In this document: positions 1 to 9,059 of the stretch, piece by piece
Layout of the letters: each line of letters begins with the position of its first letter
Numbering within the stretch: the stretch's first letter is position 1
DNA from: Bipolaris cookei
Lineage: Eukaryota; Ascomycota; Dothideomycetes; Pleosporales; Pleosporaceae
Direction of reading: 5' to 3'
Assembly: GCA_002286855.1 (NCBI GenBank)
Contig: NRSV01000134.1
Span: 1 to 40,664 of the forward strand
DNA length: 40,664 bases
Made by a program: the position numbers and the translations under genes
Notes under the pieces: model-generated
Seen by the model: the letters and a program-made list of their open reading frames with translations, nothing else
What the model was told of the DNA's origin: nothing
Databases searched by the model: none

Positions 1-85
1 TATAGACCTTTGTAGTTGGGGGTTTTTGGTGAGATTTAGGGTGGCGCGCTCGCTTAGCTGGCGCGCTCGCTATGCAGTCACGTTA
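1..85. repeat. Terminal inverted repeat of a Fot1/pogo-like element extending off the left edge
   Basis: Read on the minus strand this end begins TAACGTGACTGCATAGCGAG and contains two copies of AGCGAGCGCGCCA spaced 17 bp apart. It matches the termini of the other pogo-like elements in this window (TAACGT... then AAGCGAG). It ends at the TA of 84-85 and abuts the 3' flank of a decayed transposase, so it looks like an element inserted at a TA dinucleotide. The rest of the element is outside the window. Confidence 0.55.
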
Positions 86-1137
86 CAATGCGACCATAAT
101 AGTAAATAGAAATCGTAGCCGGCTATTCTACTTAGAATTTACTTCTATATCTTTCTTGCATGTGCGCGTGTTATGCCCAGCCTCGCCACAGCGTCTACAG
201 TGTCTTTGCGACGGTTCACTTACCTCAGCGCGCTCCCTTCTTTGCCTTCTTCCCATCACTACGCGCCGCAAACTCCTTTAGAGCTGCTAATCGCTCTCCC
301 TCTTTAACTATTAGGGTTCACTCTCTCTCCAATCGCTTTCTTTTATGCGATATTTATCGCGTGGCGGCTGCGTTAGCTGCTTCAAGCTCAGCGTTGCGCT
401 TTTGCGACAACACCAGGTGGGATTGCCCAGCCAGCTGCGCTGACACAAACCACGCTAGTAACCCACTCCCGGTTGCCCTGCTACATAGATTTCGGCCTTA
501 GTCGTCACTCAGAGGCTGTGACTACTGCTGACGCGTTGTGCATGCCCATCATGAAGCCCGTCTCGTCAAAATTGTATATGTCGTCGTCCTGGATCTCATA
601 CTTGGCTTTGGTATTCTGTACAAGGCGGAACCAGCCCTGCACTAGTTCAGGATCTTTATAGAGAGCTCTCTTATAGTCATACTTTCGATTGAACTTCAGT
701 TTTAGCTCTGAGCGACGCTTTATGAATGCTTTAGACCAATTTGGGCCAACAGGGTCGCGGTGGCGGGCAGCCAGTAAAGAATCAGCCAGATCTTTGATAG
801 TAGGAAGGCGCAGTGAAAATCCTCGCGCATAGAGGTCCAATATATAGTCGACAACCGTCTCCTCTTCTGTTACAAGTAGTTTCATTGAGTTTGGCTGTAC
901 ATCACGTTGAGAAGTGATTCCGACAAAGTCGATCATTAAGAGTTCTTTGAGGGGCGTTGTAAAGTGCTACAGCACGTCGCTGGCTAAGTGTCGCATCACC
1001 TTGGATAATTTGTTCTGCAAGCTGTATTTGGGATTCTTTTAAAGAGTTTTGTTCATTGTTACGTTGTGGCATCGCGTGTAATGGTCAAAGTTGATGGTGT
1101 CTTGGCGGAGTAGCCGACTCGCTTGTATCAGACGTTA
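86..1137 (-). mobile_element. Internally deleted Fot1/pogo-like element (copy C1)
   Basis: The right end, read on the minus strand, starts TAACGTCTGATACAAGCGAG, close to the other pogo-like termini here. It shares the TA at 1136-1137 with the next element. The left end is cut by the element ending at 85. The body codes on the minus strand for transposase N- and C-terminal parts, but the catalytic centre is missing. A second copy of the same family lies at 29512-30550. Confidence 0.7.
128..1072 (-). pseudogene. Pogo/Fot1-type transposase, deleted and frameshifted
   Basis: The ATG at 1072 opens an N-terminal psq-type helix-turn-helix (QRRAVALYNAPQRTL). A one-base insertion near 912 shifts the frame into a CENP-B-type helix-turn-helix region (936-505) ending at YNFDETGFMMG, which carries the first catalytic Asp. 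A stop follows at about 505. After the peptide GWAIPP (about 415) the reading jumps to the C-terminal Ala/Glu coiled region and a CCHC zinc knuckle (CRRCGEAGHNARTC). The second and third catalytic Asp (DGHESH and PLDVGCF in intact relatives) are absent. It cannot encode an active enzyme. Family assignment is firm; exact deletion edges are approximate. Confidence 0.75.
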
Positions 1138-2969
1138 ACGTGTTTTACAAGCGAGCGGCGCGTACAAGCGAGCGGCGCACCCCACCAACTTTGCGCACCT
1201 CTCTCATCTTATCATACCATGGCTACACGCAATGTTACTTAAATAGTATCAAATGAAGCAGATGTACAGCTTGCTATCTCCTCTATAGCTAACAAACAGA
1301 TCCAAAGTAATAAACATGCTGCAGCACTCTACAATATAGCTGAGACGACGCTCCACCGCCGACGCGCTGGCAGGCCTGCCCGACGCGATTGCCAGCCCAA
1401 CTCAAAGAAGCTTACCAAGCTAGAAGAGGAGGTTATTGTTGATCATATACTTGATCTTGATCTACGTGGATTCTCGCCCACCTACGCAGCTGTGCGCAAT
1501 ATGGCTGATAGACTGTTGGTTGCACGCGGCGCTGGCCAGGTCGGCGTCCACTGGCCGCGCAACTTTGTCAATCGTATAGATAGGCTTACAACGCGTTTTA
1601 ATCAAGCTTACGATAGGCAGAGAGCTCTATGCGAAGATCCAGTTTTGATTAAGAGCTGGTTTGAGCTTGTGGAGCAAACAAAGGCCAAGTACGGTATCTG
1701 TGACGAGGACGTCTATAACTTCGACGAAGCTGGCTTTATGATAGGCAAGATCACGGCTCAGCTAGTCGTAACAGCTTCAGAGAAGAGAGGCCGGCCAAAG
1801 GCAGTTGGGCCAGGCAATCGTGAGTGGGTGATGCTGATCGCAGCGATCAACGCAGCTGGCTGGGCTATCCCACCATTTCTTATCTTCACTGGCAGGCATC
1901 ACCTATCTGCCTGGTACGAGGAGGCAGAGATCCTGCGCGACTGGATAATTGCAGTTAGCGACAATAGCTGGACAAACAACGAGCTAGATGTCGCATGGAT
2001 AAAGCGCTTCAATGCCCACACGAAAACTCGCGTTATCAACACACGTCACCTACTTATTCTTAACAACCATAAGAGCCACCAATCTCTTTAATTCCAAGAG
2101 TTCTATAAAAAGAACAATATCTATACGCTCTATATACCATCTCACTCATCTCACCTATTCAGCCTCTTGAAGTTGGCTGCTTCTCACCGTTAAAGCGCGC
2201 GTATAGCCGCGAGGTAGAGTCTAATCCGCCACCACATCAACCACATCACCAAGCTCGAGTTTCTGCCAGCGTTCAAGGCAGCCTTTGATCGATCCTTCAC
2301 GCCAGCCAATATCTGCTCAGCTTTTCGAGGCGCAGGCCTTGTTCCTCTCCAGCCAGATGCTGTTCTATCAAAGCTTGATATAAAGCTCCGTACGCCTACT
2401 CCACCAGCTGTTCTAGAGGCTCTCTGGCAGGCTCGTACGCCTAGCAACACACGCGAGCTTGAAGCCCAATCGACGCTAATATGTGATCGCGTTCAGCGGC
2501 ATCAAGGCTCATCACCAACTTCAATTATCACGGCAATCAACCAGCTTAAGAAGGGGGCTGAGGTAATGATGCTCTCGGCTGAGCTAATGCGCGATCGAAT
2601 CGCTAGCCTTGAGAAGGCTAACGAGGCAGCAACGAAGCGTAGGCAGCGTAAGAAGAAGTGGATACAGAAGCAAGGAGTACTAACAAAGGGAGCTGGAGAG
2701 GATCTACTTGCTCAGCGCGAGGCTGATCAGCAGATTGCTCATGAAGAGCGTCAAGGAGGAGAGCGATCAGGTGTCAGCCGCCAGGCTCTAGCGCGGTGTA
2801 GTAGGTGTAGAGAGTGGCTATAATTCGCGTACATGCAAGAAAGATACTTTAGACAGTATTTAATCTACTACCTTAATATATACAAATTTTATTAACTTAT
2901 GGTAGAGCTGTATACGTAGAGAGGTGCGTAAAGTTGGTGGGGTGCGCCGCTCGCTTGTAAAACACGTTA
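1136..2969 (+). mobile_element. Full-length but decayed Fot1/pogo-like element, 1.83 kb
   Basis: Both ends can be seen. The left begins TAACGTGTTTTACAAGCGAG and the right is its inverted complement, ending ...AAAACACGTTA at 2969. The repeats extend to GCGCACCCCACCAACTTT and CACCTCTC, more than 45 bp. The left repeat carries an extra 17-bp copy (ACAAGCGAGCGGCGCGT) that the right lacks. TA target dinucleotides lie at 1136-1137 and 2968-2969. The size and TA target fit the Fot1/pogo group of the Tc1/mariner superfamily. Confidence 0.85.
1219..2823 (+). pseudogene. Pogo/Fot1-type transposase with stops and frameshifts
   Basis: The ATG at 1219 is followed by a TAA at 1240-1242, where a CAA-to-TAA change fits. 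Reading then stays open through the psq-type HTH (KHAAALYNIAETTL), the CENP-B-type HTH and YNFDEAGFMIG (first catalytic Asp) to a stop at 2089-2091. The second catalytic site has decayed: a family DGHESH-like segment reads LNNHKSHQSL here. A one-base deletion near 2164 lies in the HLLQPLDV motif (third Asp changed to Glu, codon GAA). Another frame change near 2221 restores homology (INHITKLEFLPAFKAAFD). The C-terminal coiled region reaches 2823, where the expected zinc knuckle is reduced to CSRCREW. The protein would have been roughly 530 residues. Confidence 0.8.
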
Positions 2970-3151
2970 TGGGTTGTTTGCAAAACGCTGGCTACACCTC
3001 GTGACTTAGCGCGATAAATGACGCTAATATAGTTTGTAAGCAAATCGTAGTACAGTATCCCACTCCATCTGGTATCCTAGAACGCTCTGAAGAAGCTTGT
3101 ATATTTGTTCTTGTGATCTCGCGATATTTTTCTAGTGTTGTGCTCTTAATA
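2970..3151. other. Short spacer between transposon and decayed gene
   Basis: There is no open frame or repeat terminus here. It probably holds the former 5' flank of the decayed gene that starts at 3152. Confidence 0.3.
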
Positions 3152-4780
3152 ATGCCCAAATCGAAGCGGAAAAACGTAGCTCCGGCGAGCAGCGAGCCTA
3201 GCAGACCTGCGAAACGTCAACGGAGAGCCACCTAGTCATTTGAGCAAGGTGTTAATTCTGCTCCTCCAACTCCGCCGTCGACGGTAAGGCGTCTCGTACG
3301 CTCGCAAGAACTGACTCCACCTCATAATCAAAATACGCCAAGCCCGCCAGACGCCCTATTTGTGGCGGAAGATGAGGATGCAGAGGAAGAGCCGGCAGCC
3401 GATGCTGGGTTAAATGATAAAAACGCGGTGGATGAGCAGGTGGAGAACGCGTTAGCTGCTGCCATAGCTATAGAAGAGGTTACTGCAGGCTCGCCCGGGT
3501 CAGCAATGGTGGCACCGCTCGCTCGTTGGAGCCAGCCACAGCGTCCGGAGTCAGAAGCAATTGACGAGGAGCCGCATCTGCATTGGAACTATCGCGCTTG
3601 GTGAACGTTACTAGGCAAGAATTCAATCCCTCAAGCAGCCGACTCTAGGCGTAATAAGACGCTTTACACTGTGTACGAAGACAAAGTTTGGCGATGGGTA
3701 GATAGTGTTGTAGAGAAGCTGTTGCCACGAGTAGTGATTATTGACAGTTTAACAGCTACTCTCTACTATACTAGTGACCGTCAAGCAAAGTCCGATAGAT
3801 ATACTATAGCACTGCAGTGCTCGCAAAGTATAGCTAGACGGACTATTGTTATAGGGAATTAGAGGGGATTTGAAGAGGAGTTGACTGAAATGGATAAAGA
3901 GAGTAGTCAAATAATGACCTGTGACTTCGACTTAGTGTTGAAGGAGCAGCAGCTGCCTCAGCTAGCGACCCAGCCAGCATCCCAGCCAGCTCGAAGCACC
4001 GCTTGTCGGCTACGCATTGTTACTACGATCATGGGGAAGGGTCTCGCTGGTGTTGTTACTAATGAGCGCTTTGCGTCTGGTCATGCTATTAGTATAAGAG
4101 ACCACTGGAGGTGTCAAAATGAGCGCTGTTCAAATAACCCAGGCGTGTTCCGGGTGGGTGCGCTCGCCCCCAGGTCGTCAAATCGAGCAAGCTGGTAATC
4201 ATTACCCTCTCAACGGTAACATGATCGCAAACTGGGCGAGTGCTGTTACACGACAGGGGTGCACTATTGAAGAGCCATCGCAGGACCTCCAGCTACAGTT
4301 TATTATGTCAAAAGACCGCAACGCACGAGAGAATAAGCGGCGGAGGAAGTCCTCCCCAGCGTCGTCAAGCTCTAGCCTTGAGAGCCTTACAAAAGCGATA
4401 CTCGTCGGCCATCTCGCTCAGTTAAAACTGTCACAGCAACAGTTTAAACATCAATTAGAGCTATCACACCAGCGGAGATAGTTCAACATACTCGAAACTT
4501 CTTTATGTACTGGAATATTAGTATGCCACCCATTAAGGAGAAGATTAGAACTATCTACACGATGTGTAAAGAGGAGCATTACAATACCAACATACTTATG
4601 GACCCAGTAAATATGATAAAATTTAAGTTGTAGATTTTATATAAGATGCCTTCGAGTATGCTCTCAAATCTCCGACGTAAAGCTCACGATTGGATGAAGG
4701 ATTACACTGGCCTTTCAGAAGATGTGCGATGTAGTCAGTGTCTATTAAATAAACAGCGTGAGCACAAAAGTAGTCATATA
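3152..4780 (+). pseudogene. Decayed gene of unknown family, RIP-like stops
   Basis: From an ATG at 3152 one frame runs through about 1.05 kb with only three stops: TAG at about 3233, TGA at about 3602 and TAG at about 3860. Two of these are explained by CAG-to-TAG changes. The N-terminus is basic and Ser/Pro-rich (MPKSKRKNVAPASS), then acidic. A conserved-looking core contains SIRDHWRCQNERCSNN, followed after a frame change near 4180 by NHYPLNGNMIANWASAV and TIEEPSQDLQL. A polar tail ends at 4481. A further frame change gives RNFFMYWNISMPPIKEK and KAHDWMKDYTGL up to about 4780. It could be a transposon accessory protein or a repeated host gene; I do not recognise the family. Confidence 0.5.
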
Positions 4781-4827
4781 TTAGAGAAGCAGATACCATT
4801 AGGAGAAACTAATAAAAATTAAATAAA

Positions 4828-5811
4828 CTACATTTCGTCAACACCTATATACCCACACTTCCTATACCAGCTTCTACATTCAATTTTATAGCAGCTATTA
4901 AGTACAGTGAGCTCCATAAAGAATCGAAAGTCAAGCCACTCATCCCGCTTTCGAGAATGCCGTTTCATCCAACTTCTTAGCACTTTGAAAGTCTTCTCAA
5001 TAGGGTTATAGTCGGGTGAGTATGGCGGGAGGTACTCCATTTGTATACGATAGTCTCTACAGAGCTGTACAATTCCCAGCGATCAATGGATAGGCGCATT
5101 GTCTAGTAGCAGTACATAGTAACCAGGCGTGAGGTGCGGCAGCACATCATCCCGCAAGTACTCCTCCATATATTCAGCAGTGATTGCGCCTTGAAAGATT
5201 TGGTGCGCATGATAACCCTCTAATGTCATCACTAGCAGCAACCTCCATCGTTCCGAATGTTTCATAGAGTAATTCAGCGACACTGATCGTCCAACAGGAC
5301 CCCAGCCATACTTGCGATCGCCTGTACGCTCATTACAAGCGCTCTCATCTACCGCAACAATCTGCTCCGCCGTGTAGTACTGCTGGAACCGCACCTGGAA
5401 GACTCTCTGCAGAGCGTATGACTGCTCGGCCGCTCTCTTTGACGCGATCTTGCGACTCCAATTCATTCGCCTAAGCTCTCGCGACACAGTGGCAATGCTT
5501 ACTAGTATATTAGACTTGTCTAACAGCCAGTTCCTGATCTCTTCCAAGTATACCTGCGGGCAGCTATCCAAGTACTCTCGGAGCAGAGTCCTGTGTCGTT
5601 CTCGGAGTGAGCGCGGCCGCCCAATCTTCACAAGAGCCAGTGCGTACGGCGTGCCCCAGTACACTAGATTCCACCATTTCATTGCTGTACAGTCTCGCGA
5701 GACTCCAGTTTGTCTATGTATTTGTGCGTCGCTAACTCCAGCAGCGATTCGATCGAGTGCAGCTTGTAAACCTAAGGGTTCTAAGTGCGAGCGACCATGG
5801 CGGCGCGCCAT
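4828..5811 (-). pseudogene. Tc1/mariner DD34E (DDE_3-type) transposase with one stop
   Basis: One frame from the ATG at 5811 to the stop at 4828 gives 327 codons, broken only by a TGA near 5080 (CGA-to-TGA is the simplest origin). The N-terminus holds an HTH region (AALDRIAAGVSDAQIHRQTG) and a second DNA-binding helix set (EEIRNWLLDKSNILVSIATV). Catalytic residues are the Asp in VAVDESA, the Asp in LLLDNAPIH and the Glu in DYNPIEKTF, the last two separated by 34 residues. This spacing defines the DD34E Tc1 group. The length is normal for the family. Terminal inverted repeats were not found by eye, so the element limits are open. Apart from the stop it is well preserved. Confidence 0.85.
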
Positions 5812-5862
5812 CGTAATAACTATAACGATAAAGGAGTTACCACGATAGCTTATTTAAATGAA

Positions 5863-5942
5863 TAAATCAATTTATAGTGCTACCTAGGCCCCGTAATAGT
5901 CTATGAACACTAGAGAGTCACCTTTCGATACAGGGCAAACAT
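5863..5942 (-). mobile_element. Truncated 3' end of a SINE, related to the complete copy at 25362-26037
   Basis: On the minus strand this stretch reads TTTGCCCTGTA ... AGTGTTCATAGAC ... CTAGGTAGCACTATAAATTG. It aligns with the last 80 bp of the SINE near 25960-26033 (TTTGCCCTGTA, AGTGTTTATAGAC, CTAGGTAGTACTATAAATTG). The tRNA-like head is missing, as expected for a 5'-truncated copy. Confidence 0.65.
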
Positions 5943-6065
5943 GGGGATCTTCCCCTTAACACCTCTGTCTTCGTACCATTGTCTTCTTCCCCTCTCTCTT
6001 CAAATCCATCAATTTCTGCCAGTGCTGCCCTTGATGAGGGGAGCAGAGGACAAGTTTTTATTCTA
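5943..6065. other. Spacer without recognised feature
   Basis: Pyrimidine-rich DNA between the SINE fragment and the coiled-coil remnant. I see no gene or repeat end. Confidence 0.3.
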
Positions 6066-6440
6066 TTAGGTTATTTGAAATGGAGCCCACTCCTCCATGT
6101 CTGTACCTTTAATCTCCTTTGCCACTTGGAACTGTTCGAGGAGCTCCGCGTCAGCTGGCTCGGCGCTGTCTATCTTTTTCTCTAGGGAGTCTAGTCTTTT
6201 GAGGACCAGTTGGATAGAGTTGCCAGGGCTTTGGGTTGATTTTTTTTCTGAGTACTCCCTATCGCGTTCTCCATTCTTGATTGTTGTTTCTACAAGGTGT
6301 AGTGCTGTGAGGAAGTCGTGCGAGACGCGCGTCGCATCCTCAACGTTTCTCACCTTAGCTAGGTCCTCTGCTCCTTTCTTCTGATAGTCCCGTAATATCT
6401 ACATGAGTCCCTCGATTCTGGTGTTCCATTTATCTGGCGT
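6066..6440 (-). pseudogene. Coiled-coil protein fragment of unknown origin
   Basis: An open frame of 95 codons (6353-6066) continues upstream in the same frame to about 6440, past a TAG near 6400 (QILRDYQKK context, CAG-to-TAG possible). It encodes a hydrophilic, heptad-like sequence (VLKRLDSLEKKIDSAEP, ELLEQFQVAKEIKGTD) ending in WAPFQIT. No start, splice structure or catalytic motif is evident. It could be the tail of a retroelement gag-like protein or of a host gene. The family is not recognised. Confidence 0.3.
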
Positions 6441-7010
6441 TCCTCATGGCTATAAACAGAGCCTTACATCGAATCCCAATCTTTATATCAGAGCAGCTGC
6501 ATCAAGAATAAGGGACCTGCGCCCAAATTGAAAACATAACATCCAAAATGATAGGAAACAAGATAACGTTCAAGAACAGAGAAGCCTCGTGCAGTCATGC
6601 CAAGTAAAAAAATTTGGTGGCTCCAAAGCCAGCCTTAGCCTATGTAATGCCCAGCATCACTCTACTCCATCTTTTGAGCTGTGTATGGCCAGGAAGCATT
6701 ATCATACGAAGATGAGAAAACCAAAGAACAGTGGTTCTGATGTACTACTGACGTCATCACGTGTTTCGCGCTGTCTCGAGGGTAAATCACAGTGAATCGC
6801 AATGAGTGACGACGATGACGCCGTGGTGACGAGTATCAGCTGAGCGAACAATTGCAGGCTTTGTTCGTGCGACGATCCCACCTGTAGAGATAAAAAGAGC
6901 ACTTGCTTGACTCCCACCTCATTCATCAAGACGAGTGAGCAGCAAAAAGCAAATATCTTATTTGGCCTTTGTCATAACATAATCTCGAAAACTTTACAAT
7001 CAATTTCACA
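6441..7010. promoter_or_regulatory. Upstream region of the MARVEL-like gene
   Basis: This non-coding stretch should hold the promoter of the gene starting at 7011. It contains a palindromic TGACGTCA (6749-6756) directly followed by CACGTG (6758-6763), and a run of TGACG repeats near 6805-6832. There is no canonical TATA box close to the start. Small open frames here are not supported by composition or homology. Confidence 0.35.
6749..6763. promoter_or_regulatory. CRE (TGACGTCA) next to an E-box (CACGTG)
   Basis: The sequence TGACGTCATCACGTG places a perfect bZIP/CREB-type palindrome one base from a perfect bHLH-type palindrome, about 250 bp upstream of the MARVEL-like start codon. Binding is inferred only from these consensus sequences. 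Confidence 0.35.
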
Positions 7011-7795
7011 ATGGCCCATCACCAGCGCCCAATCGATGGCCCTGCCGACTACCCCGTCGCAGACAAACGCGAGCAAAGCGGTCTTCTCACGCGCTTCGTG
7101 CCCGACAGATTGAAGACGACGGCCTTGTACCGCTGGATCTTACGCTTCACCCGCCTCCTACAATTCATCTCGTCCGTCGTTTCTCTCGGCATCTTCAGTC
7201 AGCGCCTCTACAAAGTCTATCGTCTGGTTAACAGTATCAAGACCCGGCGCGGCATCAACGGCGCATACGGTGCTGTCGAAGGCATCCTCGCCGCCGCTGT
7301 GCTCTACACGCTCATCACCGTCCTTCTCTCATGCATCAAGAAGTCTGCCAATCCCGGAGGGAGGAAGCTACGATGGATCTGGGTTCTTCTTGATCTACTA
7401 TTCGTTGGAGCGTTCATTGCAGTCGCAGTACTGACCCGTCCAAACGGTGGCCTTGCGGGCGCCAGGCACTGCTATAACCCTAGGCGTCTGGTCGGTGGTA
7501 ACAACTCGAGCACTATCACCGGCCAGACGGCGGATAGACGCGATGATTCTTGCAACCTACCTTGGGGCACATTCATCTTGGCTATCATCAGCACGTAGGT
7601 TTTTGTTTTGACCTTTTCTTGTTCTGCTTTTTTACTGACTATGATACTAGGCTTCTCCACGCACTCACCGCTGCATTCCACGAGATCAAGGACCACCGTC
7701 GCAGGAACAGGCTTGACCACGAGAAGAACCTTCAGAACCAGTACGCCGCTGGCCAAGCTGGTGCGCCTGTCGGTTCACATACTGCTCGTTATTAA
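7011..7795 (+). CDS. MARVEL-like four-helix membrane protein, 242 aa
   Basis: Exons 7011-7594 and 7651-7795 are joined by a 56-bp intron (GTAGGT ... ACTGAC ... TAG). The joined frame is 243 codons including TAA. The protein has four predicted membrane helices near residues 43-64, 86-108, 121-142 and 184-205, and a soluble basic tail ending HTARY. The loop between helices 3 and 4 holds two cysteines (154 and 181). The fourth helix is built across the splice site (LAIISTLLHALTAAFHEI), which supports the intron. Size and helix pattern fit the fungal MARVEL-domain family of plasma-membrane proteins, whose roles are mostly unknown. No signal peptide is seen. The ATG lies in a good context (CACAATGG). 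It is a single-copy host gene flanked by transposon debris and shows no premature stops. Confidence 0.8.
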
Positions 7796-8756
7796 GTGTG
7801 CGATGGGGATGATCTAGAACATGTAAACGTAGCAATGAAGGGAAAGCATAGGCGTATCGGTCCTGTATAATATATTCAGTAATAACTTCGTAAGCAATCG
7901 TTGATAAGGAAGGGTATACATATAGAATACAAATTTTGGGAATTTCACAATTAACCTGCGCTTCGTTCCTCTGACAAAATGTGTGCCACATAGGAGTGTG
8001 CCAGCTTTGCTACCGAAAAACTGTAAACAGTGCACAACATTCGTGTGAAGACCTGTATCGAAGTGTTTTCTCGCATATGTAAGAGTTATGTAAGCCTCAG
8101 CGTGATTGGACAGGTCCTCTATCAAGATCGGGTGTCCGGCAACGATTGATCGAATAATAGTATTGAGCAACGATAAACCAGGAATACAACTGGAGCAATG
8201 ACCTAACATAGGAATTGATCATATCTGATAGATTACAACTACTAGATGCATTCTCCCACACCATACCGGTCGCCCGATAAAGGATGGGTGTTGAATGGGC
8301 TCTGTAGCTAGCTAGCATAAGCGTGAACCGGGTGCAAACAGCAAGGTACGAAGCATATGCGCGCGGGGCTAAAGAGGGTTTGCACGCATGCAGAAGGGTT
8401 GCCAAAAGACAGGTGTGTGTATTCAAAATTCATGTTCTTATTCTTTCATATCTACGTGCGTACAAGGCTCTCTTCTTATGCTCTCTGCTGTGTATGGGGT
8501 AGAGCTTCCGAGCTATCCGATCGCTGTAACCTTATTACATACGGACAATGACCTAATTATTTGCAAAAGCGGCGTTCTTCCATAATCGAGATAATAACAC
8601 AAAACATAGTAGCGCAGCTAAGATAACGAATATATCGCGGTATTTAATTATTCGTGTCATGCGATGGGTAAATTCTGGCATATCGTCATGTTGCACGCCT
8701 TTCTATCTATACTACTCATGACTACCACAATTTCTACTGTTAAGTAGATTATAATA
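7796..8756. other. Intergenic region downstream of the MARVEL-like gene
   Basis: AT-rich, with scattered short frames on both strands, none with a recognisable product or splice pattern. The longest (minus, 8209-7814, 131 codons) has no family resemblance that I can see. The first 200 bp probably holds the 3' UTR of the preceding gene. Confidence 0.4.
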
Positions 8757-9059
8757 TTATTCTTCTAACTCATCGCTATCTTCCACACCCTCTAATTCTA
8801 CTTGGCAGGTGCGAGAGTTGTGTCCGATTTGGCTGCAACGTCCGCAGCGCCGTTCACTGTACACTCTTCGCAGGCGTTGCACTGTCGTTACGGCTGCCAC
8901 TCTCTGCCTCAGCCACCTGATCAGCCACCTAACCAACTGTAAGAATCTCTTCTACCTGTACGTAGTGCCGCTTGCGAGTTTTTCGCTTTGTTGCTTCTTC
9001 AACTTTAGCCTCAAGGCAATGGATTGTTTCTCGCATTAACACCATTTCATGAGCTACCG
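8757..9059 (-). pseudogene. C-terminal fragment of a pogo/Fot1-type transposase (copy D)
   Basis: On the minus strand, from 9059 downwards, it reads AHEMVLMRETIHCLEAKVEE, then a basic segment (KRKTRKRHYVQVEEILTVG) as in the other pogo-like transposases here. After frame changes it ends in the remains of the CCHC zinc knuckle and an acidic tail stopping at 8757-8759. The catalytic core is absent because the sequence is cut at the TA where the next element begins. Confidence 0.65.

Noticed and set aside
4500..5860. Terminal inverted repeats for the Tc1-type element
   Set aside because: I compared the flanks of 4828-5811 and found no convincing matching ends; the conserved motif near 5863 belongs to the SINE fragment instead.
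7814..8209. Minus-strand frame of 131 codons as a gene
   Set aside because: No family motif, no splice-consistent extension, low-complexity neighbourhood, and it lies in the likely 3' region of the MARVEL-like gene.
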